In this document: one piece after another, positions 11,785-22,439 of the stretch | Position numbering within the stretch: the stretch's first letter is position 1 | How the letters are laid out: every line of letters begins with the position of its first letter | Origin: Hydrangea macrophylla | Lineage: Eukaryota; Streptophyta; Magnoliopsida; Cornales; Hydrangeaceae | DNA length: 64,000 nucleotides | Direction: 5' to 3' | Assembly (NCBI GenBank): GCA_033977485.1 | Contig: CM066988.1 | Coordinates: 1,557,501 to 1,621,500, forward strand | Program-made: the position numbers and the translations under genes | Notes under the pieces: generated by a model | What the model saw: the letters and a program-made list of their open reading frames with translations, nothing else | Databases searched by the model: none | What the model was told of the DNA's origin: nothing

Positions 11785-11796
11785 CCTATATATAGG
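11785..11796 (-). promoter_or_regulatory. LTR TATA box (Tat-2)
   Basis: CCTATATATAGG lies about 555 bp from the LTR start on the minus strand and about 100 bp downstream of the palindrome array. It is the likely core promoter of the genomic RNA. The corresponding part of the 5' LTR is lost, so this copy could only drive outward into Tat-1. Confidence 0.6.
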
Positions 11797-11894
11797 CAAA
11801 CTTTGGAGGGTTATTTTGGTAATTTCATACTAAAAACCCTAATCCTGGTTATCCTTTTAAAGGTACAAAATATACTATTTCAAAGCTGGCAGCC

Positions 11895-12150
11895 ACAAAA
11901 ATGCGACACTCAGCGGAGATGGAAGCAGCACTCAGTAAGTGCGGAACGGCACTCACTGATTGCCTGCGTGGCATTTACTGAATGCCGATGCGGCACTCAA
12001 TGAATGTCGCGGACAACTTTGCAGACTACCGTCTTTTCTGGAATTATGATTTTTGCGGCTTTTGGTGTATTTTTACGGATATCAACGAAAGCCGTTGCGG
12101 CACTTACTGAATGCCGTATGGCAATCAAAGAGTGCCGTAGCGGCGACCCG
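11895..12150. repeat. Palindrome array A: GGCACTCA/TGAGTGCC type, in LTR
   Basis: About nine half or full copies of a motif related to GCGGCACTCA-TGAGTGCCGC, for example GGCATTTACTGAATGCC near 11970, GCGGCACTCAATGAATG near 11990 and GCGGCACTTACTGAATGCC near 12096. The array lies directly upstream of the LTR TATA box in minus-strand terms. The same motif recurs at 13470-13590 and 16979-17115. Confidence 0.75.
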
Positions 12151-12353
12151 TGACTACCACAAGCTGTGTTATGTGCCATTCTCTTCTACTCTCTTTTTTC
12201 TCCTTTTTTTCTTTTTTTGTTTGAATTGCATAACATTTCGAAGAGCTTGAATCACCTTTGGAAGTCCTAGATTAGTCGGACATTGCCATCATCAGATCTA
12301 GAGGTAATGTTCCCCCTTAATTCGACGTTTGGTTGAAATTGGGGTGTCTATAG

Positions 12354-12366
12354 TATGCCCCTCTTC
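12354..12366 (-). other. Tat-2 polypurine tract
   Basis: The minus strand reads GAAGAGGGGCATA immediately before the 3' LTR. It is the priming site for second-strand DNA and fixes the inner LTR boundary. Confidence 0.75.
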
Positions 12367-12880
12367 GACAGAGCTTGTGGAGCAATGCGTGTCACAAGTA
12401 TATGTCGAAGCTTGTGTGAAGACAAGCCTTTGACCAAACTGTCGGATTTATGTAAAAACAAAATGCGTTGCAAAAGAAAAACAGGCACACAATGGTTCAT
12501 GTTTGTCATGCTCAATGATGAGCTACCTATGTATCCACTCAGGAATCAGACCAAGACGTAGTTCGGGTAAGGGTCAAACACACAAACACAAGTAGTCATA
12601 CGGATGAATGCACTTATCCTGTCGTGATGCACGTGCTCATGCAAATGACGACGGTCAATGCAACTTCGTAATCTATAAATGATATGATTTGAGATCGTGC
12701 AATCCATGCTCTATGCTTACTTAATGCTCGTGTTTACTCTATCTTAAAGATGAGTTTTCTTTAGAATTTGGAGTTTCTATAATCACCAAGTTGATTCCCT
12801 TCAATATACGTGGTCTCGACCGAACGAACAAATGCAATTGGCTGGGCGATGCTTCGCGACTTACCTGGTGCCAATACGGG

Positions 12881-13140
12881 TTTGCTCTGAAAAATCAGCA
12901 GCCCTTCGGCCCCGTCGGATATGGTTTGCTTTGAAAAATTCGCAGCCCTTTGGCTCCGTTGGATATGTTTGCTCTAAAAAAATCTGCGGCCCTTTGGCCC
13001 CGACGGATAAGTTTTCTTTGGAAAATTTATAGCCTTTTGGCCTCGTCGTATGTTTACTCTAGAAAATCTGCAGCCTTTCGGCCTCGTTGGATATGTTTGC
13101 TCTGAAAATCCGCAGCCCCTCGGCCTCGTCGGATAGGTTT
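12881..13140. repeat. 43-bp tandem repeat, 6 copies (Tat-2 3' region)
   Basis: Six diverged units start near 12881, 12925, 12967, 13011, 13052 and 13095. Each begins TTTGCTCTGAAAAT, continues with GCAGCCCTTCGGCC and ends CGTCGGATATGG. Tandem arrays between the coding part and the 3' LTR are a known habit of Tat-lineage elements. Confidence 0.85.
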
Positions 13141-13155
13141 GCTCGAAAAATTTGT

Positions 13156-13278
13156 CAAATTCTTTTCAAAATTTCAAAATCAGGAGTCACATAGACTCAA
13201 ATTCTTTTCAAATTTCAAAATCAGGAGTCAAATAGACTCAAATTCTTTTTGAATTTCAAAATCAGGAGTCCATCCACT
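13156..13278. repeat. 42-bp tandem repeat, 3 copies (Tat-2 3' region)
   Basis: Three units near 13156, 13198 and 13239, each CAAATTCTTTTC then AATTTCAAAATCAGGAGTC. The array follows the 43-bp array directly but is unrelated to it in sequence. Confidence 0.85.
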
Positions 13279-13469
13279 CGATTTCGAAAGTAAAAGTCAG
13301 TCAGACTTATTGAAAATTTGAAGTCGCGTGGGCTCAAAAATTATTTTTCGAGGACCAAAGTACAAGAGGTTGGCAATCTTCGGGGGTTTAAATTCAAATT
13401 TTGGAACCTAATTTGAATTCTGGGGGGAAACCAAAATCTATTTAACTGCCTTATTCGTGGCACACGCTT

Positions 13470-13600
13470 TAAGACGCGGCAGTCCATGATTGTCATGCGA
13501 CACTCGTGGACTGCCGTTGCGGCACTCAGCAAGTGCTTTGTGGCACTCCATTAACTGCAGCGCACAAATATCGAGTGCCGCTCTAATCAGGCAAGCTGCT
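13470..13600. promoter_or_regulatory. Palindrome array B upstream of antisense gene 1
   Basis: Contains a 10-bp inverted repeat, CGGCAGTCCA (13477-13486) and TGGACTGCCG (13507-13516), then GCGGCACTCAGCAAGTGC and GGCACTCC half sites. A TATA-like GCTTATACC follows at about 13600, then a pyrimidine-rich leader up to the ATG at 13814. The arrangement reads as a plant promoter for the plus-strand gene. Confidence 0.6.
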
Positions 13601-13813
13601 TATACCAAGTTTTTCATTTCATTTTCTCTCATACCTCACAAACCCTCTCAACTAAAATCCTTCTGGAGGCTTTTCCTTGTTTTCTCGTATTGATCCATCA
13701 GGACCAACAGGTTAGTCTCACTTGATCAAAACTTTATTTTCCTTTCTATTTTATCGTTTTCTTGAATCCCTTTCAAGAGTTTGACATACGAATCCCTTTT
13801 CTTTTGACTGATT

Positions 13814-16540
13814 ATGGCCAGTGGTTCGGGTTGTAAGAAGAAGGTGAGGTACAAGGCTATTCCTCACCCTGATCCTACCTTTCTACTCTGCGATCTGGAC
13901 AACCACTTGTCCGTCTGAGCATTCCGACGAGAGGTATGCATGTCTCTCATCTCTCTCTCTCTCTTTTTTTTTTTTCAATCTTGTGCGAGAAATTCTATTG
14001 GATGAAACATATGACATCATGCTCCCCTTTAGCTTATTCAGAACGTGCTTTTGAATGCATGTGCCTTGCTTTTCAAGACTCTGAGTGCTTTAATCGTCCC
14101 CCACACTTATTCATTTTTATTTATTTATTTATTTTCCTATGTCCTTTTCTGTTCTTTTCTTTGAATCCCATGAATGTGATGATGATGCCTTTTATGAACG
14201 TGATGCGTGGCAAAACCTTATACGTCCCCTTTGTGAATGTAAATGCCATATGCCATGCTTGTAGAATCTCCCGAACGTTCCAATTATTCCCCTTTTTAAT
14301 CATTCATGTTCAATTTCATCGCTCACTACTATTACATATATATTCGTTTTCAAATTTCTCACAAACCTACTGCATGCCAACAAGACTTTATGTGTTCTTT
14401 TTATGAATGCGAATGCTATGCTTGTGGAATTATTTGAGCATTCCAAATACTTCCTTTTATTTATTCACTATTCATTTTTGTTATTTTTTTCTTTTTTTTA
14501 TCCATTTATTTGCTAACATTGAATTTTGTAACTTCTGCAGCTCCAGCCCGATGTGCTCAAGGGGCACGACAGTTTGGCTCACAACTTCGCGTGGTACGAG
14601 TCTCTGAATGAGATCGTACGGGGCTTCATTGATGCAACGGGCTTTGGGGACTTCGTCAGACTCTTGACAAAGAGCTCCAACGACTTGAGACAGATACACG
14701 CTCTCTCAGAGCAATGGTGGGACACCACTAACTCGTTCCACTTCAAAGCTCGACTTTTTGATATCACTGGGATGCCTTTTGGGGGGAGTGCTTGCAGTAC
14801 CTGGATACAGTGATACAGTAGGACCAGGTGCTGCCGCTGCTTGGAGTAGTCCCCGAGGAGCCCTTGGTCATGGCCAAGTGGTTTCTCGATACCTTCAGAG
14901 GCCAACAGGGCTTTACAGACGAGCAGATGGCCCGCGAGTTCATCATGTATATGTTGGGGTGTTCTCTGTTGAGCAATAGGGGCGATCGGATTTACGTGGT
15001 ATTAGTGGGGTCCTAGAGAACAAATGCTGTATCTATTAGTATGATTGGGCAGGTGCAGGATTAGCCATCCTGTACAAGCATATGAGAGACATTTCTCGGG
15101 ATCGGCCGTGTTCCACAAGCGGGTTCTGGAGGGCATGGGAGGTACAACCTCGTATTCCCTTTTATTATTATTATTTTTCATTTACTTAATCGGTTTTTGA
15201 TTTATTTCCTAATTTACAAATCTTGAATCTCATGCTCTTTCCCTTTCCTTTTCTTTCTTGCAGATTTGGTCCCATGAGTACTTACACATGATGTCACCTT
15301 CGATGCGACCAGCTGACGCTCTTATCATGCCCTAGGGATTGAAGTGGAAGAAGGAGCGAGTCGGGTGGAAGACCGGGGCTCATGACTTTATCTCATTCGG
15401 GAACATCCTGATGAATCTGCGAGAGCCATACATCTGATGGTAACCCTGGGTGGACGTGCTTCCTACTGTCTCTCAGGGGATATGACAATCGGGTGGGTAT
15501 GACCCACAGAGGATAGTATTGGATTGCCCGGACACTCAGGACTGGTACTTGGGAGAGAGAATGACCAGGCAGTCGCTGATGGCTCCTGTATATTTCATGC
15601 CACGTACCCCACTTGCTTCTATGAGAGCTACAGAGATGCTTCAGGGTAGTCCGCTCCCGACTGCCCTGAACGGGTTCTCGATTCAGGAGTTTTTGGAGCC
15701 TCCGGACGGGTATGCAGCTTTTCGTGTTGCTAAGCTGATGAAGAACTTCCCTCTGATGGAAGTGACTCGGGTGAGTTCCTTTCAGTTTTCATTCATTCTT
15801 TTAGTTCTTATATATTCTCTCACTAAATTCACTTCTCTTCTTTACAACCCGTTCCTGCTGCATCTCGAACTCCAGCTCGACCGCCATGGGATTGGAGCAT
15901 TAGGACGGTCTCTTATGGAAAGCAAGGCACGACTATGGTCCCTTGATTTCATGCAGGCGCTCCCACTATTCTACTTCAGTACAACCACGTCCTACGGGAT
16001 TATGTAAAGAATAGCGTGAGGGAGTGGATCCACGGTCGAGAGTAGAGGGTAATTTTCTAAAACTTGACTTTGATTTGATGATTTTTTTTGCATTCTCATC
16101 CTGAATTCCTTTCCCCCTTTTTTGATTTCCTAATTTAGGCCGACGGAGCCCGAGTGACTATTGAGGCTCATGTGAGAGCCATGGTAAACTCTTACTACCC
16201 TTTTATATTTATACCTTTCCTTCTGAGCACTTTCATTCCAAATTTCTAATCAAGCTCGATTTTTCAATCTCTTTTCTCACTCGGGAGGAAGAGAATAGGA
16301 CCTTGGTCTTACTAGTGAGAGAGCTCGAACAGCAGCTCCAGCAGTTTGGGGTGGGTCCTAGTGGATGGCATATGTGGAGGCAGAAACAGAGGCAGCGAGA
16401 GCGGTACGGAGTTAGAGGAGGAGCCTCTCAGACGCGTCACTCGTCAGACTTGATGCCGGGGCTGGGGTTGATCTCACTTTTCTCTTTCATCTCTCGTTTA
16501 TCTTTTGAGTGTTTTGGAGAGGATTCACACACATTTGGAT
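13814..16540 (+). pseudogene. Antisense gene 1 of Tat-2: plant mobile domain protein with introns
   Basis: The gene starts at ATG 13814 (MASGSGCKKKVRYK, then PHPDPTFLLCDLDNHLS). A first intron with donor GTATGC at about 13933 and acceptor TTCTGCAG at 14540 leads to LAHNFAWYESLNEIVRGFI, LSEQWWDTTNSFHFKARLF and DITGMPFGGS, the hallmark of the plant mobile domain (PF10536, the MAIN/MAIL1 family). Further putative exons start after acceptors at about 15263 (IWSHEYLHMM), 15870 (WSIRTVSYGKQGTTMVP), 16138 and 16278, the last being Gln/Arg-rich and coiled-coil-like. Several stops and at least one frameshift (near 14790) break it. It runs opposite to gag-pol, so its introns are not removed from the genomic RNA. 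Cellular members of the family act in gene silencing and meristem maintenance; the role inside the element is unknown. Confidence 0.7.
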
Positions 16541-16683
16541 GACTGTATATATACATGTACACTTATTTTGATGACGGCTCCTGGATAGCCGAGATAGGAT
16601 AGGCATCCATATACTCCTTTATCATGATCATTTTTATCTTTCCTGCTTGCTTTTATTGCTTATGACCTACTACATATTGTACA

Positions 16684-16880
16684 TGTGACCATAGCTTGGT
16701 CCTGTATTTTATTGCTTTGTTGCTTTTCTTCTTTTTTGTGATTATGACCATGGCTTAGTCCCTTTTTTATTTTAATTTTCTGTGACTGGTGAATGCTTGT
16801 AACTATGATTTTTCTTTTATTACTTATTTATTCTTATATGAATGAATAAATGTATGTGACCATGGCTTGGTCTTGTTGTA
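16684..16880. repeat. Spaced repeat GTGACCATGGCTTGGTC, 3 copies
   Basis: Near-identical phrases occur at about 16685, 16743 and 16857 in a T-rich noncoding stretch between the two antisense genes. Each contains CCATGG. The function is unknown. Confidence 0.7.
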
Positions 16881-16978
16881 CGTGATGCGATCTGATGCAC
16901 ACGTTTTATTATTTTATTCAGTTTTTTGTTTGCAGGTGGGCTGAATACATTACAAACAGATCCTGGCCAACATAAGCT

Positions 16979-17143
16979 CTGTGCGGCATTCGATTAAGCC
17001 TGTGCGGCACTCACTGAGTGCCGCAGCGGTCGTCTATGACTGCCGTGTGGCAATTGCTGACTTCCTTGCGGCATTCTAGTGAGTGCTGCTTCAATATCTC
17101 GAGTGCTGCCCTGTGTTCTGGGCAGATCTACTTCTATTTATAC
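16979..17143 (+). promoter_or_regulatory. Palindrome array C and TATA box upstream of antisense gene 2
   Basis: At 17003-17025 there is a perfect palindrome with 11-bp arms (TGCGGCACTCA and its complement) around one C. It is flanked by further GCGGCATTC, GACTGCCG and GCATTCTAGTGAGTGC half sites to 17115. A TATA box, TATTTATAC, lies at 17135-17143, about 60 bp before the ATG at 17202. The CT-rich leader between them looks like a plant 5' untranslated region. The same palindrome type stands before gene 1 and in the LTR. Confidence 0.7.
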
Positions 17144-17201
17144 CCTCATTTGCCTCAAAACTCAGCAAAACACTCTTCTCTTTTCTTTACTTTCCTCTCA
17201 A

Positions 17202-18290
17202 ATGGCCCCCATTAGCTCTCAAATCCTCTTCCCATAGATGGATACTCTCTCTGGCATTGACAAACTCAACTTTGAATGTTTCAGACAGAGTGACCTTTTC
17301 TCTTTTCAGTGGATGTCCCTGAATGAAGGCTTGCTTCGAGCCGTTATTCAGTGTTGGGATCCCTCTCTCCATGTCTTCCGCTTCGGCTTCCAGGAGGTTT
17401 GTCCTTTGTTCGAGGAGTTCAATGCCATCCTCCACACTGACCCTTTTTCGGATTTGATAGTTCCTTCAGTGTAGGCCGGGTATGTTCAGGGCCTTGCCGC
17501 TCTTCTTCACATATCCTAGAATGCAGCAGGCTCCATCATTTGCGACCGACGGATTGATTTTGAGCGTCTTTCCTCTGTCTATGCTCCCATGGGGGACCCC
17601 TATGATGGCGGGTATCAGATCATTCGACGTAGTGCATTATTGATAGCTATGCTTTTTTACTTCCTCTTTCAGTCATCTTCTGACATTCTCATACCCATCG
17701 CTTGTAGTCTGCGAGAAATGAAGAGTACCGTCATGCTGGTCCTTAGTGAGACCTTGATGGGCTTGGATTGTGCCCACGCTGCTGGGGCAATGTTATCGAC
17801 GGGAGCACCTTTTGTCTTACAGGTTTGGCTCATGGAGTGTCTAGATCTATTCATACACCCCTCGCACCTACGTGGGCCACTTTCCTACGATCGTATGGAG
17901 ATTCATCACTTAATCCATTTTGCCGATGCCTGGCTCAATTGGCTTTAGGGTCTCTCTCCCGATGATGTCTGCTGGACCTGTCTACAGTGGACTTATCACT
18001 CCATTGCAGTACGACTTCCCGGGTGACCTAGTATCTAGTTGCCTGGCTTGCATGCTACTACTTTCTACATTCCCGGCCGAGTGGTTCGTTAGTATGAACT
18101 TCTCCAGGACGTTACTGAGGACATCATTGCAGATTTCGTGAGAAGTTCGGTCATACGTTCATCCATCGTGAAAGCCTTTGCTGAGGCTTGGTATGATATG
18201 GTGACAACTCCATTTTGGAGAATTCCGGCTTCAATTGTGCCTACTACTAAGTATCTTTTGCAGATCTAGACTCTGGTCGAGAACAGACTT
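17202..18290 (+). pseudogene. Antisense gene 2 of Tat-2: DUF7745-like accessory protein, broken
   Basis: ATG 17202 opens MAPISSQILFP, followed by an in-frame TAG at 17235 and then MDTLSGIDKLNFECFRQSD. The next part, LLRAVIQCWDPSLHVFRFG and PLFEEFNAIL, matches the pattern 'L-x-A-x-I-x-x-W-D-P-x-x-x-x-F-x-F-G ... E-E-F' of plant retrotransposon-associated DUF7745-like proteins. Later parts read RIDFERLSSVYAPMGDPYD, SALLIAMLFYFLFQSS and VLQVWLMECLDLF, then after stops VTEDIIADFVRSS. It converges tail to tail with integrase (pol ends at 18936). The family assignment is by pattern memory and less sure than for gene 1. The molecular function is not known. Confidence 0.55.
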
Positions 18291-18935
18291 CATAGATTAA
18301 AGCAAAACGGGACAGAGCTTTACTTTACAAAACTTCTAATAAATCCTGACTACTTTCCCGCGCTTTTGAATGTGATGTTCTTTTTTTCCTTTCAAAGAAT
18401 GTTTTTATGTTTTAGAAAATGTTCTAACATGTTCAATCAATGTATTCACTCTTTCGATCTATCTTAAGGTTATGAAAATCATCTTTCAAAATATTTTCTT
18501 GGCTTTCGTTACTTTGCTTCTAATCTTGCTTAGAGCCTTAATTATTCTATACCATGAATTCTCATTTGTTCTTTTATAGTACTTATTTTGATAGCTAGGG
18601 GATCCAAAGACTGGTAAATATCTAGGTTCTTTGGATAGCAAACGAAGTTTGCCCCTAGTTATGAGGCTCTGAATTGGTTCTGGGCAAACGCAAGTTTGTG
18701 CCTAGTTTAGCATAGGGATTTCCTTTAGGTTTTTCATGGACCGAAGACTCTTAAAGAGCCCGCCTACTTGTCCCCAAGTGGGTATCAAGTCCTCAGTAGT
18801 TTTGTTTAAGGCTTGATGGAAGGTGCCACTTGGGAAATTATTAATGACCGAACCAGGTAGGTTGCCTACATATCCCCAAGTGCAAATCAGGTCAAGCGTG
18901 GTTCATCGACGTAGGAGATTTTAAAAGAAATGGTT
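18291..18935. other. Spacer between antisense gene 2 and pol ends
   Basis: No gene is visible. Two loose repeats occur: 'caagtttgcccctagttatg' near 18650 and a related phrase near 18690, and 'tccccaagtg' at about 18772 and 18874. The region is the convergent 3' untranslated zone of both transcription units. Confidence 0.4.
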
Positions 18936-20387
18936 TCAAGCAAAATACTTCTTGAGGCAATTTTGGTTAATTGACTGTTTAAATTCAACCCCGTCTAGGT
19001 CCATAAGATAGGCAGCCCCTCTAGAAAGGACAGTCTTAATGATGTATAGCCCGACCCAGTTGGGTTTGAATTTTTGTCCGGGGCCGTAAATAGGTACTTT
19101 AAGTTCTTTGAGGACCAGGTCACCCTCAACAAGCTTTCTTGGGAGGACCTTTTTGTTGAAAGCACGAGCTATCCTCTTCTGATATCCCTGAGTATGGTTT
19201 ATCGCGGCCAACCTTTTCTCATCAAGCAACATCAACCCTCAGCAAGCTTCCTTGGGAGGACCTTTTTGTTGAAAGCACGAGCTATCCTCTTCTGATATCC
19301 CTGGGTATGGTTTATCGCGGCCACCCTTTTCTCATCAAGCAACATCAACTCCTCATAAAACCCGTAGAGATGGAATTCCTACCTCAACTGGAAGGACCGC
19401 TTCCATCCTCTAAACCAATGAATACTGTATAGCTCCTGTAGTGGTTCTCACAGAGGTCCGATATCCCAATAGTGCAAACGGCAGTTTCTCGTGCCAATCC
19501 CTATATGTGTTTGTCGTTTTCCCTAATATTGCTTTGACATTCTTATTTGCCACTTCTACTGCCCCATTCGTTTGCAGTTTATACGAGGATGATTGATGAC
19601 GGGTTATCTTGTATTTTTTTAAGAGCGGGATGACTTCACCTTGGAAATGACTGCCGCGATCCGAAATAAACTCATTCAGAACCCCATATCTGCAAGCTAT
19701 GTTCTTCTCTATGAAATTCACCACATCTTTAGCCTTTAAAGTTGCGTATGATGTAGCCTCCACCCACTTAGTGAAATAATTTATTGCCATAGTTATATAC
19801 TGGTGACCATTAGAGGCTTTTGGAACTATTTCACCGATAATATCATTACCCCATACAAAAAATAGCCAAGGCGTGGTCATGCTATAGAGTTGGGAAGGCA
19901 GGGTATGCATCAGATTTGCATGGATCTGGCACTTATAGCATCTTCTGACATATTCACAGCAATCTCTGTCTAAGGTTGTCCAATAATACCCTTGCCAAAT
20001 TATCTTCTTCACCAATATATACCCATTCATGTGGGGTCCACAAACTCCTTCATGTATTTCTTCCATTATTCTCTTAGCCTCCTTCCCATATAAATACTCC
20101 AAATTATACCCAGGGTACGATTTCTTCCACAATTTATCTGCATAGATCACAAATTGGGCTGAGAATCTTCGAATCACCTTTCTATCCTTCTGTAAAGCTC
20201 CTTTGGGGTATTCTCCTTTCTTAATGAAATTCCAAACATCCTCGTACCAAGGCACTTTACCTTTATTTCCTAGGACTGCGATCATCTCAAATAAAGGTTG
20301 GTTCCTTATTTCTATGGATAGCGGGATCATGGTAAATCCTGAGGGGATTTGTGTCATCGAGGCTAAGGTTTCTAGGGAGTCAGCCAA
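18936..20387 (-). pseudogene. Tat-2 integrase, nearly intact frame then broken
   Basis: A 325-residue open frame (20387-19410) begins with the tail of the second RNase H (MADSLETLASM). It contains the zinc-binding domain (HEGVCGPHMNG, CCEYVRRCYKCQIHAN) and the catalytic D (WGNDIIGEI), D (EFISDRGSHFQGE) and E (GAVEVANKNVKAIL) positions. All three acidic residues of the DDE triad are present. The C-terminal domain follows in another frame (19235-18936): GDLVLKELKVPIYGPGQKF, NWVGLYIIKTVL and a final CLKKYFA. A tandem duplication at 19125-19346 breaks the join between core and C-terminal domain. Confidence 0.85.
19125..19346. repeat. 111-bp tandem duplication inside integrase
   Basis: The segment starting CACCCTCAACAAGC and ending CAAGCAACATCAA at about 19235 is repeated directly to about 19346 with a few base changes. 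It copies the integrase stretch between core and C-terminal domain. 111 is divisible by three, so the duplication alone need not shift the frame, though other changes do. Confidence 0.9.
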
Positions 20388-20755
20388 CTGGTTCTCTTCT
20401 CGGGGAGGTAATAGAATGATATCTTTAGGAATTGTGCTTTTAAACTCCCCAGATAGTGATGGTAAGGCCTCAGTTTCTCATATTTTATCCTCCAATCACC
20501 TCTTACTTGGAATATGATCAAGTTGGAATCTCTAAAAACATCGATCCTTTTAACTTTTAAGGTCAATGCCGCTTCCATCTCAACTATGCATGCTTCGTAC
20601 TCTGCCGTGTTATTGGTTGAGTTGTACTTGAGCTTGACGGCTAATAGGGTAGGGGTCCCATCTAATGCCACAAGGATGATTCCAACCCCATAGCCTAGTT
20701 GGTCAGGCGCTCCCATGAAGTACATTTTCCACAGATTCTCCTCTATCCCCATCAC
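20372..20755 (-). pseudogene. Tat-2 second (archaeal-type) RNase H, catalytic Asp lost
   Basis: The frame reads WKMYFMGAPDQLGYGVGIIL, then TNNTAEYEACIVEMEAAL, VFRDSNLIIFQVRGDWRIKY and LRPYHHYLGSLKAQF. In active relatives the first block is YFDGA; here the first catalytic Asp is Met. The Glu (AEYEA) and second Asp (RDSN) are kept. The domain lies between the usual RNase H and integrase, the dual arrangement typical of Tat elements. The N-terminal residues MMGIEEN are in frame with upstream linker sequence. Confidence 0.8.
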
Positions 20756-20770
20756 TCCTTCGTTCGGGAA

Positions 20771-22090
20771 TCAGAACTCACCCTTCTCCTCGGATTCTAT
20801 CGTGAGGTCGGCTGGGTATTCGGTGACAGCTCTCCCTTTCACAGATTTGGCGGTGACATACTTGATATCGAATTCAGCTAGCATCATGGTCCATCGGGAG
20901 ATCCTACTGGTCAGAATGGGTTTTTCAAATAGGTATTTAAGTGGGACAATTCGGGATATTAGGGTTACGGGAAAGGCTAGCATGTAGTGCCTAAGGCGCC
21001 GGGTACACCAGACTAGGGCCCAATAAGTTTTCTCTAAAGGCGGATATTTTAGCTCGTATCTGGTCATCCTCTTGCTCAAATAATAAATGGCTTTTTCCAC
21101 GTACCCCTCTTCTCCTTCTTGGGCCAACATACAGCCCATTGAATCTTTAGACACAGAAAGGTATAGCAATAAAGGCCTCCCGGGCAAGGGTGGTGATTGG
21201 ATAGGTGGGTTTTGGAGATAGGTTTTGATTTTATCGAAAGCTTATTGGCATAGGGTATCCCACTCGAACTTCTCCTTTTCTAAGCAGTTTAAACAATAGG
21301 TCACATGTCAGGGTGAGTTTTGAGATGAAGCGGCTAATGAACTATATTCTACCCAGGAATCCCCTCAACTCCTTCTCATTCTTCGGCGGCTGCATGCCAA
21401 CTATGGCTTTTATTTTGGTCGAGTCCACCTCTATTCCCCTTTGGGTAATAAGGAATCCTAACAACTTCCCGATGGTCACTCGAAAGGTACACTTTTGAGG
21501 ATTTAGCCTCATTCTAAACTCTTTCAATCTCTCGAAGAACTTCATCAACGCCTCTAAGTGTCCTCTCCTCTCTTGAGATTTCACAATCATATCATCCACA
21601 TACACCTCTACCTCCTTATGGATCATGTCATGCAACAATGTAGTAGTGGCCCGCTTGATATGTTGCCACTGAATTCTTGAGCCCAAAAGCCATTACCCTA
21701 TAGCAATATGCTCCCCATGATGTCATAAAAATGGTTTTCTCTCTATCCTCGGGCGCCATGAGAATCTAGTTATAACCTAAGAACCCATCCATAAAAGACA
21801 CGAGTTTATGCCCTATAGTGTTATCAACTAGCACGTCGATGTGAGGTAAAGGGAAGTCGTCTTTAGGGCTTGCTTTGTTTAAATCTCAAAAATCAATGCA
21901 CACCCTAACACGACCATCCTTTTTCGGAACTGGCACAATGTTGGCAATCCATTCAGGATACTTGGTAACCATCAAGAATCCAGCTTTTAACTGCTTTTCA
22001 ACTTCCTCTTTAACTTTAAGTGCCCATTCAGGCCTCATTCATCTCAATTTTTGTTTTATTGGTTTTGAGTTAGGGAAGAGGGTAATATGA
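20771..22090 (-). pseudogene. Tat-2 reverse transcriptase and first RNase H, degraded
   Basis: The palm is readable through several frames: VTKYPEWIANIVPVPKKDGR, VCIDF-DLNKASPKDDFPLP, VSFMDGFLGYN, TSWGAYCYRVMAFGLKN and VYVDDMIVKS. The YVDD box (21342-21686 frame) is intact. Next come MRLNPQKCTFRV, LLGFLITQRGIEVD and the connection domain. The RNase H part (21187-20771) reads LLLYLSVSKDSMGCMLAQ, YYLSKRMTRYELKYPPLEK and ISRWTMMLAEFDIKYV; the expected first Asp of the VSDDSMG block is Lys. Stops and frameshifts between 21340 and 21190 and around 21690-21780 disable it. Confidence 0.8.
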
Positions 22091-22439
22091 TGTTGGACTA
22101 TCTCGGGATCGATACCTGGCATATCACTATAAGACCATACAAAAATATCTTTGGATTTATTTAATAGATTGATCAATTCTTTGCTTTCTTCATTGTTAAG
22201 TGTAGAGCCAATAAAGACATTTTAGGGATTATCTTCATTTCCTAGATTGATTATTAGAGTGTCCTCAACGATTTTACATGTAGAGTCTTTTTCTTTTTCA
22301 ATTAATTTTTGCAATTCAATTGGTATTTCATGGTTATCACATTCGTCACATTCATTAAGCGCATTTGATTAGGCATAATTAGGCATACTTTTATTGATTT
22401 TGTTCGGGGTGATTACAACAGACATTGCAATAGTAAGAT

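Larger units (their letters stand above)
9375..12352 (-). repeat. Tat-2 3' LTR
   Basis: This LTR of about 2978 bp is complete. Its sequence from 9375 to about 11000 recurs at 26778-29206. In plus orientation it begins TGGATACTGG and ends GGGTGTCTATA; read on the minus strand the start TATAGACACC follows a GAAGAGGGGCA purine tract, a familiar Tat/Ogre LTR junction with TG mutated to TA. It carries a palindrome array (11895-12150) and a TATA box (11785-11796). The rest is AT-rich and noncoding. Confidence 0.85.
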
